Positions 18,582 to 27,581 of a DNA stretch of 64,000 nt are shown one piece after another. Below the pieces are notes generated by a model that did not search any database, was not told the DNA's origin, and saw only the letters and a list, made by a program, of their open reading frames with translations. How positions within the stretch are numbered: the stretch's first letter is position 1; every line of letters starts with the position of its first letter. The position numbers and the translations under genes were made by a program. This stretch comes from UBA8337 sp937907245 (GTDB lineage: Bacteria > Pseudomonadota > Alphaproteobacteria > RS24): positions 496,001-560,000 of the forward strand of contig OZ244774.1 of NCBI GenBank assembly GCA_965219485.1, given 5' to 3'.

Positions 18582-19672
18582 TGCTCTATGAATTCATGCT
18601 CCAGTTTAACGAACAAGTGCCTGGCGCTAATCTGTTCAATTACATTACGTTTCGGGCGGGTGGCGCGGTAATGACCTCTTTGCTCATCACCTTCTTGCTG
18701 GGCCCATGGGTCATTGGTGCGCTGCGCGCGCGTCAAGGCAAAGGTCAGCCGATACGCGAAGATGGCCCGCAATCGCATTTGGTAACTAAAATCGGAACCC
18801 CAACCATGGGCGGTTTGCTTATCTTATTGGGCGCTTTAGGGTCAACTTTGATTTGGGGAAATTTAACCAATCCATTTTTGTGGATTGTGCTGCTGACCAC
18901 AACGGGCTTTGGCATTATTGGTTTTGCCGATGATTATTTAAAACTGCGCGGCGGATCTAGCGCCGGCGTGCCGGGTCGTTTGAAATTAATATTTGAATCG
19001 ATTATTGCTATTTGTACGGTTCTGGCCATTAGCCATTATTTGCCGGAGCCCCTGGCGACCAGTTACGCCATTCCCTTCTTTAAAGATGTGCTTTTGCCCT
19101 TCGGCCTTCCGCTCTATCTTTTTGCGGGCCTGATTGTGATTGTTGGTGCCTCGAACTCAGTCAATCTTACCGATGGCCTAGACGGTTTAGCAATTGTGCC
19201 AACGATGATTGCGGCGGCCAGTTTTGGCTTTATCGCTTATCTGGTCGGGAATGCGATTTTTGCGAATTACCTGCAAGTCCACTACGTGCCTGGCACGGGC
19301 GAGCTGGCGGTATTTTGCGCCGCGCTCATCGGCTCAGGCTTAGGCTTTCTTTGGTATAATGCGCCGCCGGCCGCCGTTTTCATGGGCGATACGGGCTCGC
19401 TGGCTTTGGGCGGCGCGCTTGGGTCTATCGCCGTGGCTACCAAACACGAACTGGTTCTGGCCATTATCGGCGGCTTGTTTGTGTTGGAAGCTGTCTCGGT
19501 GATTGTGCAAGTGGCTTCGTTCAAACTAACCGGCAAGCGTGTGTTCGCCATGGCGCCTTTGCATCATCATTTTGAGCAACGCGGCTGGGCAGAGCCGACA
19601 ATTGTCATTCGCTTCTGGATTATTTCCGTCATCCTTGCCCTCGTTGGGCTGGCTACGTTGAAGCTGAGGTAG
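18581..19672 (+). CDS. mraY: Phospho-MurNAc-pentapeptide transferase MraY
   Basis: Inner-membrane enzyme that transfers phospho-MurNAc-pentapeptide to undecaprenyl phosphate, giving lipid I. About ten membrane helices in 363 residues. Catalytic and Mg-binding motifs are visible: GFADDYLKL with its paired Asp residues, SVNLTDGLDGLAI, MGDTGSLALGG, and APLHHHFEQRGWAE near the C-terminus. It starts on the last base of murF (TAATG) and is followed 5 bp later by murD. Confidence 0.96.
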   Translation: MLYEFMLQFNEQVPGANLFNYITFRAGGAVMTSLLITFLLGPWVIGALRARQGKGQPIREDGPQSHLVTKIGTPTMGGLLILLGALGSTLIWGNLTNPFLWIVLLTTTGFGIIGFADDYLKLRGGSSAGVPGRLKLIFESIIAICTVLAISHYLPEPLATSYAIPFFKDVLLPFGLPLYLFAGLIVIVGASNSVNLTDGLDGLAIVPTMIAAASFGFIAYLVGNAIFANYLQVHYVPGTGELAVFCAALIGSGLGFLWYNAPPAAVFMGDTGSLALGGALGSIAVATKHELVLAIIGGLFVLEAVSVIVQVASFKLTGKRVFAMAPLHHHFEQRGWAEPTIVIRFWIISVILALVGLATLKLR

Positions 19673-19677
19673 GGTCT

Positions 19678-21075
19678 ATGATGCAGCTTCCCAAACTCAC
19701 TGGTGAAACCGCCGTCTTCGGACTGGGCCGCTCAGGCTTGGCTTGTGTGGCGTCGCTAGTGGCTGCGGGAAATCAAGTTGTGGCATGGGATGATCGCGCG
19801 GAGCCGCGTCAGCAGGCTGAAAAACTCGGGGCCGTTTTGCGAAATTTAACCGATGATTTTGGCAGCCCTGCCCAATTAATTGTAAGCCCTGGCGTGCCGC
19901 TTACCCATCCGGCCCCGCACCCAGTTGTGGCGGCGGCAAAGGCTGTGGCTTGTGCTGTTTTGGGCGATATGGATTTATTCTCCATGGCGCTTGAGGCGTC
20001 GGGTCTGCGCGATAAGGCGACGCTCATCGGCATTACGGGCACCAATGGAAAATCGACGACCACGGCGCTGGTTACTCACATGCTGCAAACGGCTGGCCTG
20101 CCTGTTCATATGGGCGGCAATATCGGCACGCCAGTTCTGCAATTGCCGCTGCCAGACGCGGCGGCGCCAAACACAATTTATGTCCTAGAGTTATCTTCCT
20201 ACCAGCTCGACCTTAACCGCCGGTTGCATTGCGATATGGGTGTGATGTTAAACCTAACGCCAGACCACCTCGATAGGCATGGCGATATGGCGGGCTATGC
20301 GCGGGCCAAAGAAGCTCTTTTTGAGAATGATAAATGCCAATCGCTTCGCGTTATTGGCATGGATGATGCGCCAAGCCGCGAAATGTTTGAGCGTCACCCG
20401 CACGAAAAATGCATTACGATTTCCAGCACGCACACGCAAGGCGATATATATTTTGCCGATGCCAGCTTGCACTATGGTCAAGCCGAGCCTGTGGTTTTGC
20501 AAGATTGCCTTGCCTTGCGCGGCGCCCACAATGGGCAGAACGCAGCTGCTGCAATGGCTATTGGATTGGGCTTGGGAATAAGCGCCGATGTCATGGCTGC
20601 CAGTTTTAAGAGCTTTGCTGGCATGTCGCATCGCTTGCAACCGATCGCGCGCCATGGGGCCCTAACTTTTGTGAACGACAGCAAAGCCACCAACGCCGAG
20701 GCGACACGCCATGCTTTGGCAGCCTTTGATAATATTTATTGGATTGCAGGTGGCGTCGCCAAAGCGGGCGGCCTCTCGAGTTTGGAAACCCAATTCAGCA
20801 ATGTCCGCGCGGCCTTCCTCATCGGCGAAGCGGCGGATGGGTTTGCTCAAAGTTTGTCTGGAAAAATACCGGTTGAGATATCGTACACGATGGATAAGGC
20901 GCTTACCCAAGCAGCCAATCAAGCGCAAGCCGATGCCCTTGCCCATGCCACAATTTTACTATCGCCGGCCTGCGCGTCCTTTGACCAGTTCGAAGATTTC
21001 GAAGCGCGCGGGGTCGCCTTTCAAGCCGCTGTGGCTAGCTGGGTGAGCGCGCAAGAAGCAGGGGGTGCCGCATGA
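19678..21075 (+). CDS. murD: UDP-MurNAc-L-Ala:D-Glu ligase MurD
   Basis: Second Mur ligase of the pathway, adding D-glutamate. Shows the N-terminal Rossmann segment VFGLGRSGLACVASLV, the P-loop GITGTNGKSTTTALV, MGGNIGTP, ELSSYQLD, LNLTPDHLDRHG and FVNDSKATNAEAT. 465 residues, normal length. Two ATGs in a row (19678, 19681) follow GAGGTAGGG, so the exact start is uncertain by one codon. The stop overlaps the ftsW start. Confidence 0.96.
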   Translation: MMQLPKLTGETAVFGLGRSGLACVASLVAAGNQVVAWDDRAEPRQQAEKLGAVLRNLTDDFGSPAQLIVSPGVPLTHPAPHPVVAAAKAVACAVLGDMDLFSMALEASGLRDKATLIGITGTNGKSTTTALVTHMLQTAGLPVHMGGNIGTPVLQLPLPDAAAPNTIYVLELSSYQLDLNRRLHCDMGVMLNLTPDHLDRHGDMAGYARAKEALFENDKCQSLRVIGMDDAPSREMFERHPHEKCITISSTHTQGDIYFADASLHYGQAEPVVLQDCLALRGAHNGQNAAAAMAIGLGLGISADVMAASFKSFAGMSHRLQPIARHGALTFVNDSKATNAEATRHALAAFDNIYWIAGGVAKAGGLSSLETQFSNVRAAFLIGEAADGFAQSLSGKIPVEISYTMDKALTQAANQAQADALAHATILLSPACASFDQFEDFEARGVAFQAAVASWVSAQEAGGAA

Positions 21076-22247
21076 GCCGTATGTTCGCTCGCACCAATCG
21101 TAGCCCGCTGTCGCAGTGGTGGTGGACCGTCGACCGCCCAATGGTCTTAGGTGTCATGGCGCTCATCGGTCTTGGGTATCTCATGGCCTTTGCGGCCAGT
21201 CCGGCGGTGGCGCAGACCATCGGTAAATCGATTTATTATTTTGCCAATAAGCAATTCGCTTTCCTTTCGCTGGCGGGCTGTGTGTTTATTGGCGTGTCGA
21301 TGCTGTCGCCCAAAGCGATTAAATATTTCGCGCTTCTTTTGTTGGTGGGCGCACTCGGCGGCGTCATCGCCACGCTATTTTTCGGCGTCACTGTAAAGGG
21401 TGCCAGTCGGTGGTTGTTAATCGGTGGCTTGTCTGTGCAGCCGTCAGAAGTTTTAAAACCTGCTTTCGTGGTGGTTACCGCTTGGCTATTTGCCCGTCAA
21501 AGAGCCAAATTCGTGGCCTATGATATGTGGCTGGCGGTGGCGCTATTGCTGGGCACCTGCGTTCTATTGGCCATGCAGCCAGACTTTGGTCAGACTATCT
21601 TGCTGGGTCTGGTGTGGATGTGTCTTTTCTTTCTTTCGGGTGGCTCAATGAAATTAATCGGTGCCATGGCAGGTCTTGGCCTATTGGCAGGCACATATGT
21701 TTATTCAACTTATGGCTACTTCCAAAGTCGTATCGATCGTTTCCTCGACCCATCGACGGGTGACACTTACCAGGTAGATAAAGCCATGGATGCCATTCGC
21801 TCGGGCGGCATTACCGGCGTTGGGCCGGGCGATGGCCGCGTGAAATCTATCTTGCCAGACGCCCATGCCGATTATGTGTTTGCCGTGGCGGCGGAAGAAG
21901 GCGGCTTGATTATTGGTTGCTTCATTGTTTTCACTTTTGCCTTTTTGGTCTGGCGCGCGCTTTGGGCCTTGCGTGAGGAACGTGAGCATTGGGTGCAATT
22001 GGCCGCTTCTGGGCTTATTTGCTTATTCGGTCTGCAAGCGATTATCAATTTGGCAGTTAATCTTAATCTCATGCCTTCCAAGGGCATGACCTTGCCTTTC
22101 ATTTCTTATGGCGGCTCTTCGCTTCTTGCGTCAGCTATTACCATGGGCATGTTGGTGGGGTTAATGCGCCGTCGGGCCAGTTCAGATATGCGCCTTCGCA
22201 CTTTGCCAGCAAGTGGCATCCACCTCATTGCGGGAGGTCGCACATGA
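21072..22247 (+). CDS. ftsW: Septal peptidoglycan glycosyltransferase FtsW (SEDS)
   Basis: Polytopic SEDS-family polymerase that works with FtsI to build septal peptidoglycan from lipid II. About ten hydrophobic helices in 391 residues. Family signatures: GASRWL, QPSEVLKP, MQPDFGQTILL, GITGVGPGDGRVKSILPDAHADYVF, and the C-terminal GMTLPFISYGGSS. Coupled by 4-bp overlaps to murD and murG. Confidence 0.95.
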   Translation: MSRMFARTNRSPLSQWWWTVDRPMVLGVMALIGLGYLMAFAASPAVAQTIGKSIYYFANKQFAFLSLAGCVFIGVSMLSPKAIKYFALLLLVGALGGVIATLFFGVTVKGASRWLLIGGLSVQPSEVLKPAFVVVTAWLFARQRAKFVAYDMWLAVALLLGTCVLLAMQPDFGQTILLGLVWMCLFFLSGGSMKLIGAMAGLGLLAGTYVYSTYGYFQSRIDRFLDPSTGDTYQVDKAMDAIRSGGITGVGPGDGRVKSILPDAHADYVFAVAAEEGGLIIGCFIVFTFAFLVWRALWALREEREHWVQLAASGLICLFGLQAIINLAVNLNLMPSKGMTLPFISYGGSSLLASAITMGMLVGLMRRRASSDMRLRTLPASGIHLIAGGRT

Positions 22248-23422
22248 ATAAATCATCCCCTCAAAAACCGATTGCTTTGCTCGCGGCTGGCGGCACAGGG
22301 GGGCATATGTTCCCCGCCAGTGTATTGGCCGAGCAATTGAAAGCGTCGGGCTATGAGGTGCATCTGGCGACCGATGCGCGCGGCCTTGTTTATCTGCCGC
22401 AATTGACGCAAATGCATCACCATAAGTTACCGGCCGCCACCGTGTTCAACGGCGGTATTATCGCGCTGCCGTTTCGTTTTCTCACTTTGATGATATCCAT
22501 TTTTTCGTCTTTATACTTGGTTCGTCGGTTGAAGCCGAAAGTGGTTGTGGGCTTTGGAGGCTACCCCTCTTTTGGGCCTGTCATGGCCGCCATTTGGTCT
22601 GGGTTACCGGTTTTGGTGCATGAACAAAATGCTGTTCTGGGTCGGGTCAATCGTCTGGCCGCTCGCTGGGGTGCATCGGTGGCGACAAGTTACGGTCAGA
22701 CCCAAAAAGTGCCTGCCAATGCGTCTGAGCGCTTGCGCCGTACAGGCAACCCTTTGCGGGCCGCGGTGTTGAATGCGGCCGAAAATAGCTACATGGAACC
22801 CGGTAAATCAGGTGTTTTCGAGCTTTTGGTATTCGGTGGTAGCCAGGGTGCCAGCGTGTTTTCCGCCGTGCTACCCCAAGCGGTAGAAAAACTATCAAAG
22901 AGCCTGCAAAATCGTCTGCGGATTGTTCATCAAGTCCGCAAAGCCGACATGCAAGAGACTTTAGAGGCTTATGGAAAGCTAGCTGTCCATGCTGAGTTGC
23001 GCGAATTCTTCCCCGATTTGCCAGCCCGTATGCGGCGTGCCCATATGGTGATTTCACGTGGTGGCGCCTCAACGGTTGCCGAGCTTGCCGCGCTTGGCAC
23101 GCCTTCTTTACTTGTGCCGCTACCCGGCTCGCTAGACCAAGACCAAGCGATGAACGGCTTAGAGCTATGTGAAATGGGCGGGGCTTTAATGACGCGTCAG
23201 CCTGAGTTCACGCCAGACTATTTAGCCGAAATATTGACCCAATGGATGGATGACCCAGAAGCCCTAAGTGGCGTGTCGCGCCAGGCTTCGGCTTTTGGGG
23301 AGCTAGATGCAGCCGGTCGCTTAACGCGTTACGCGCAATGCCTCGCTTCTGGTATGCCCGTTCAAATCGATCTGCCAAGCTCCAGCAGCACCCAAGCTCA
23401 GCAGGAGGCCAGCCATGGATAG
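22244..23422 (+). CDS. murG: Lipid II synthase MurG
   Basis: Membrane-associated glycosyltransferase that adds GlcNAc to lipid I, making lipid II. Motifs are the first G-loop AAGGTGGHMFPA, VVGFGGYPSFGP, HEQNAVLGRVNRL, the third G-loop FGGSQGASVFS, and the UDP-GlcNAc site SRGGASTVAELAALGTPSLLVPLP with DQAMNG. At 392 residues it is about 35 longer than E. coli MurG; the surplus is a polar C-terminal tail (SSSSTQAQQEAS). Overlaps ftsW and murC. Confidence 0.95.
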   Translation: MNKSSPQKPIALLAAGGTGGHMFPASVLAEQLKASGYEVHLATDARGLVYLPQLTQMHHHKLPAATVFNGGIIALPFRFLTLMISIFSSLYLVRRLKPKVVVGFGGYPSFGPVMAAIWSGLPVLVHEQNAVLGRVNRLAARWGASVATSYGQTQKVPANASERLRRTGNPLRAAVLNAAENSYMEPGKSGVFELLVFGGSQGASVFSAVLPQAVEKLSKSLQNRLRIVHQVRKADMQETLEAYGKLAVHAELREFFPDLPARMRRAHMVISRGGASTVAELAALGTPSLLVPLPGSLDQDQAMNGLELCEMGGALMTRQPEFTPDYLAEILTQWMDDPEALSGVSRQASAFGELDAAGRLTRYAQCLASGMPVQIDLPSSSSTQAQQEASHG

Positions 23423-24842
23423 ACCTATGTCTTTACCTGCGGGTCTGCGCCCCTTTGGCCGTGTGCATATTGTCGGTATCGGCGGCATCGGCATGAGCGG
23501 CATTGCTGAAGTGATGCATCTTATGGGCTATGAGGTGCAGGGTAGCGATATGGGCTCCAATGCTAATACCGAACGCCTCGCCGCCATGGGCATTAAAATT
23601 ATGCAGGGCCACGCAGCCGCCCATGTTGAAAAGGCCGGCGTCGTGACCATTTCATCTGCCGTGCCTGACGATAATCCTGAAGTGCAAGCTGCGCGGGCCG
23701 CCCATATTCCTGTTGTGCGCCGCGCCGAGATGTTGGCTGAGCTGATGCGCCTGAAGCCTTGCATCACGATTGCTGGCACGCATGGCAAAACCACCACCAC
23801 CTCTTTAACGGCAGCTCTTCTCGATGCCGCCTCGCTGGATCCAACGGTAATGAACGGTGGCATTATAAATGCCTATGGCACCAATGCGCGCCTTGGCCAA
23901 GGCGAGTGGATGGTGGTAGAGGCCGATGAGAGCGATGGCACTTTCGTACGCCTGCCGACGACCATTGCCATTGTCACCAATATTGACCCCGAGCATCTGG
24001 AGCATTACGGCGACTTCGATGGCTTACGGGCCGCCTTCGATCGCTATATTCAAAACATTCCTTTTTACGGGGTCGGCATTGTGTGCCTTGACCATCCTGA
24101 GGTGCAAAGCCTCGTCGGCCGTGTGACCGACCGCCGCCTGATTACGTATGGTCTGGGCGAGCAAGCCGATGTCCGCGCGGTCGATATTCGCGAAGACGGC
24201 CTAACCCAATATTTCGATGTGCTATGGCGCGACCGGCGCAGCGATACGCAAAAACATTTGCGTGACTTGTCTTTGCCAATGGCCGGTAAACATAATTTGC
24301 AAAACGCCTTGGCCGCCATTGCCGCCGCCATAGAAGTGGGTAGTGATGAGGGGAGCATTCGCAAAGGCTTGGCCGGGTTTGGCGGGGTGAAACGCCGCTT
24401 CACACCGGTTGCCACGCTCGATAAGAACATCCGCCTTTTCGACGATTACGCCCATCATCCTGTAGAGATTGAAGCGGTTCTGGAAAGCGCACGTGCGGTC
24501 AGCAAAGGCCGTGTGATTGCGGTTATGCAGCCGCATCGCTATAGCCGCTTACGAGATTTATTCGAAGGCTTTTGCTCCAGCATGAACGGTGCCGATACGG
24601 TTTTGGTCACGCCTGTGTTTGAAGCTGGAGAGGCGCCGATTGATGGCTTTCATAGTGCCGCATTGGTGCAAGGCTTGCGCGCACATGGCCACCGCCACGC
24701 TATCCACGTCGAGACCAATGATAAATTGACCGATAATTTAGCCAAAGAAATCCAAGCCGAAGATGTTGTGATTTTCATGGGCGCAGGCTCCATCTCATCC
24801 ATGGCCTATGCGACGGCCGAAAAACTAGGAGGCAAAATCTAA
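23415..24842 (+). CDS. murC: UDP-MurNAc:L-Ala ligase MurC
   Basis: First Mur ligase, adding L-alanine to UDP-MurNAc made by MurB, its downstream neighbour. Shows the N-terminal dinucleotide-like motif IVGIGGIGMSGIAEVM, the P-loop IAGTHGKTTTTSL, VEADESDGTF, HNLQNALAA, and DDYAHHPVEI with MQPHRYSRL. 475 residues, normal length. Overlaps murG by 8 bp and murB by 1 bp (TAATG). Confidence 0.96.
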   Translation: MDRPMSLPAGLRPFGRVHIVGIGGIGMSGIAEVMHLMGYEVQGSDMGSNANTERLAAMGIKIMQGHAAAHVEKAGVVTISSAVPDDNPEVQAARAAHIPVVRRAEMLAELMRLKPCITIAGTHGKTTTTSLTAALLDAASLDPTVMNGGIINAYGTNARLGQGEWMVVEADESDGTFVRLPTTIAIVTNIDPEHLEHYGDFDGLRAAFDRYIQNIPFYGVGIVCLDHPEVQSLVGRVTDRRLITYGLGEQADVRAVDIREDGLTQYFDVLWRDRRSDTQKHLRDLSLPMAGKHNLQNALAAIAAAIEVGSDEGSIRKGLAGFGGVKRRFTPVATLDKNIRLFDDYAHHPVEIEAVLESARAVSKGRVIAVMQPHRYSRLRDLFEGFCSSMNGADTVLVTPVFEAGEAPIDGFHSAALVQGLRAHGHRHAIHVETNDKLTDNLAKEIQAEDVVIFMGAGSISSMAYATAEKLGGKI

Positions 24843-25774
24843 TGCAAAGCCTCCAAACCCAGATGCAAGATTGGCCCCTGCCAGAAGTGCGTGGCAAGTA
24901 TCTGCGCGATGTGGCGTTGGCTGATTTGTGTTGGTTCCGTGTTGGAGGCACGGCGGATGTCGTGTTTATGCCGGCTGACGCTGACGATCTATCGGTGTTT
25001 TTGGCCGAGCTATCGCATGACGTGCCACTGCATATTTTGGGCGCAGGCTCCAACACATTGGTACGAGACGGCGGCGTGCGCGGTGTGGTGCTTCGTCTTG
25101 GCGCGGCCTTTGGCCAAGTTAAGCCAATCTCAGACACACAAATTTCAGCCGGTGCGGCCACTTTGGATGTGAAGCTGGCGCGTGCCGCGGCCGACTTATC
25201 ATTGTCTGGCTTAGAGTTTTATCGCGGCATTCCAGGCGCTATTGGCGGCGCGATTGCTATGAACGCAGGCGCCTATGGCGGCGAGACCAGCGATGTTTTG
25301 GTCGAGGTGGAAGCCTTGGATAGAGCTGGCAAGACGCATGTCTTCTCCGCCGCTGACTTGCAATTAAGCTATCGCCATAACGGCTACTCAGAATTTTTGG
25401 TCTACACAGGCGCGCGCTTTGAAGCGACCCCCGGCGACCAGCCAACGATTATGGCCGCGATGGATGAAATTTCTGCAAAACGCGAAGCAACTCAGCCGAT
25501 AAAATCGCGCACGGGCGGCTCGACTTTCAAAAATCCAGGCGGTGCCAACCCGCAAGGCCCTAAGGCATGGAAGCTCATCGATGCTGCTGGCGCCCGTGGC
25601 TTGCAAGTTGGCGATGCGCAAATGTCTGAGTTGCATTGCAACTTTATGATCAATCATGGCCAGGCCAGCGCCGCCGATTTGGAAACTTTGGGCGAGCAAG
25701 TTCGTGCCCTCGTAGCGCAAACTAGCGGCGAAGATTTGCACTGGGAAATCAAACGCATCGGGGAGGCTGTATGA
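24842..25774 (+). CDS. murB: UDP-N-acetylenolpyruvylglucosamine reductase MurB
   Basis: FAD-containing enzyme that reduces the enolpyruvyl group to give UDP-MurNAc. Visible signatures: FRVGGTADVVFMP, GAGSNTLVRDGGVRGVV, FYRGIPGAIGGAIAMNAGAYGGE (FAD binding), SYRHNGYSEF, RTGGSTFKNPGG (with the catalytic Ser) and a C-terminal HWEIKRIG. At 310 residues it is a type II-like, short MurB. Coupled to ddl by ATGA. Confidence 0.95.
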   Translation: MQSLQTQMQDWPLPEVRGKYLRDVALADLCWFRVGGTADVVFMPADADDLSVFLAELSHDVPLHILGAGSNTLVRDGGVRGVVLRLGAAFGQVKPISDTQISAGAATLDVKLARAAADLSLSGLEFYRGIPGAIGGAIAMNAGAYGGETSDVLVEVEALDRAGKTHVFSAADLQLSYRHNGYSEFLVYTGARFEATPGDQPTIMAAMDEISAKREATQPIKSRTGGSTFKNPGGANPQGPKAWKLIDAAGARGLQVGDAQMSELHCNFMINHGQASAADLETLGEQVRALVAQTSGEDLHWEIKRIGEAV

Positions 25775-26685
25775 GCGACGCAAAACATATCGGCGTTTTG
25801 ATGGGTGGCTGGTCTCCTGAACGCGAGGTTAGCTTAATTTCCGGCGCGCAATGCGCGGCCGCTTTGCGCGAGCTTGGCTACCGCGTCACCGAAATAGATG
25901 CCACCCGCGCGCTCGACCAACAATTGGCCGAAGTAAAACCAGATATCTGCTTCAACGCGCTGCACGGTGTCGGGGGCGAAGATGGCGAAGTGCAGGGACT
26001 ATTAGAGGTCTTGCAAATTCCCTATACCCACTCTGGCGTCCGCGCCTCGGCTTTGGCGATGGATAAGCATTTGTCCAAACAAATATTTGCCGCCATGGAT
26101 CTGCCTATCGCCGCCTCTATTTTGGTCGAAAAGGGCCGCGTGCAAGGGCATCCTATGCAGCCGCCTTATGTTGTAAAGCCGGTTAATCAAGGCTCTAGCG
26201 TGGGAATTGAGATTGTGGTCGACGACTCGGATGCGGTGCCCGATTGCTTAACCGAAGCGGGGTGGGCTTTCGACGGCATGGCCATGGTGGAGGCCTATGT
26301 GGCGGGGCGCGAATTAACTTGTGCCGTCATGGGTGGGCAAGGCCTCGACGTGATGGAAATTGTGCCGAGCAATGGCTGGTATGATTATCGCGCTAAATAT
26401 GAAGAGGGCGGATCCCGCCATGATTTGCCAGCCGATATCCCCGATGCTTTGGCGAGCCAAATTCAAGAGATAAGTCTAGCCGCGCACATCGCCCTTGGTT
26501 GTCGCGGGATTAGCCGAGCCGACTTCCGCTTCGATGCGGACAAGAACCAACTTGCCCTTTTAGAAATTAACACCCAACCCGGCATGACGCCGCTCTCTTT
26601 GGTACCAGAAATGGCCGCTCATAGAGGCATAAGCTTTGCCGATTTAGTTCAATGGATTGTGGAGGATGCCTCATGCCAGCGGTAA
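25771..26685 (+). CDS. ddl: D-alanine--D-alanine ligase
   Basis: ATP-grasp enzyme making the D-Ala-D-Ala dipeptide used by MurF. Shows VLMGGWSPEREVSLISG, ALHGVGGEDGEVQGLLE, SGVRASALAMDK, VVKPVNQGSSVGIEIV and LEINTQPGMTPLSLVPEMA with the Mg-binding Glu/Asn. 304 residues, matching DdlB. The 3' end overlaps ftsQ by 13 bp. Confidence 0.96.
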   Translation: MSDAKHIGVLMGGWSPEREVSLISGAQCAAALRELGYRVTEIDATRALDQQLAEVKPDICFNALHGVGGEDGEVQGLLEVLQIPYTHSGVRASALAMDKHLSKQIFAAMDLPIAASILVEKGRVQGHPMQPPYVVKPVNQGSSVGIEIVVDDSDAVPDCLTEAGWAFDGMAMVEAYVAGRELTCAVMGGQGLDVMEIVPSNGWYDYRAKYEEGGSRHDLPADIPDALASQIQEISLAAHIALGCRGISRADFRFDADKNQLALLEINTQPGMTPLSLVPEMAAHRGISFADLVQWIVEDASCQR

Positions 26686-27581
26686 AACAAACGAAACCAC
26701 CTAAGCCGAGCTTAAAAAATCGTATCAGCGATACCCTTATCTCCATTCTGGTTACTCCGCTGAACCTTATGGCCATTGGCTTGCGGGTTTTATGGTCGGG
26801 CCGCAAACTTCGGTTGGCCAGTTTGGCGCTGGTTTGCGCGGCTGTTGTGGCCAGTGTTTTCCGTTTTGATATGCTTACCCCCGCCGCTGAAATAGTGCGC
26901 GAGAAAACCCATGCGGTCACCAGAGCCATGGGCTTTGAAATTAATGATATTACCGTGGAAGGCAGAAAGCGGACGCAAGCCGCAGACCTTTTGAGCGCCA
27001 TTGATGCGCAACAAGGTGGCGCTATTTTTGCCCTCGACCTCGACGAAATGCATGCCCGCATTGAAGCTCTGCCTTGGGTCAAACAAGCGGTTGTTCTGCG
27101 GCGCTTGCCCAATATTCTGCACGTGAAGCTAACGGAGCGCGAGCCTTTTGCGCTGTATCAAGATGACCGTCACAAGTCGCTGATTGATAGAAATGGTGTG
27201 GCGATTACGCGCCAGCATTTGCGCGCCTTTGAGCACTTGCCGACTTTCTCTGGCGAGGGGTCTACGTTGCGGGCCAGTGATTTGATGGATCAATTGAAAG
27301 CCTATCCGGTGCTGCGCAATCGGATGGTGGCAGCCCATTGGACGGGAGGGCGCCGCTGGACGGTTCGCCTCGACCATGGCGGCAAAGTGTTGTTGCCAGA
27401 GGGCAATATTGAAGGCGCCTTAAACCGCCTCATGCAATTGGAAAAAGATCGCCGCATTCTGGCGGTTGAAAACCAAGCCATTGATTTGCGCTTGCCGGAT
27501 CGGGTTCTCTTGCGTCCCGAGTCGAAACGCTCTAGCAAAACTCTGCCCCCCAAAGCCAATAGTGCAAAGGTGACTTCGTGA
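26673..27581 (+). CDS. ftsQ: Cell division protein FtsQ
   Basis: Bitopic divisome protein linking FtsL and its partners to the septum. A basic cytoplasmic start is followed by one membrane helix (about residues 45-63, LRLASLALVCAAVVASVF), a POTRA domain (FEINDITVEGRKRTQAADLL) and the FtsQ domain with LPWVKQAVVLRRLPNILHVKL and a typical VRLDHGGKVLLPEG. 302 residues. The ATG at 26673 is chosen because GGAGG stands 7 bases before it; an ATG 7 codons upstream lies inside ddl without such a site. The stop overlaps the ftsA start. Confidence 0.93.
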   Translation: MPAVKQTKPPKPSLKNRISDTLISILVTPLNLMAIGLRVLWSGRKLRLASLALVCAAVVASVFRFDMLTPAAEIVREKTHAVTRAMGFEINDITVEGRKRTQAADLLSAIDAQQGGAIFALDLDEMHARIEALPWVKQAVVLRRLPNILHVKLTEREPFALYQDDRHKSLIDRNGVAITRQHLRAFEHLPTFSGEGSTLRASDLMDQLKAYPVLRNRMVAAHWTGGRRWTVRLDHGGKVLLPEGNIEGALNRLMQLEKDRRILAVENQAIDLRLPDRVLLRPESKRSSKTLPPKANSAKVTS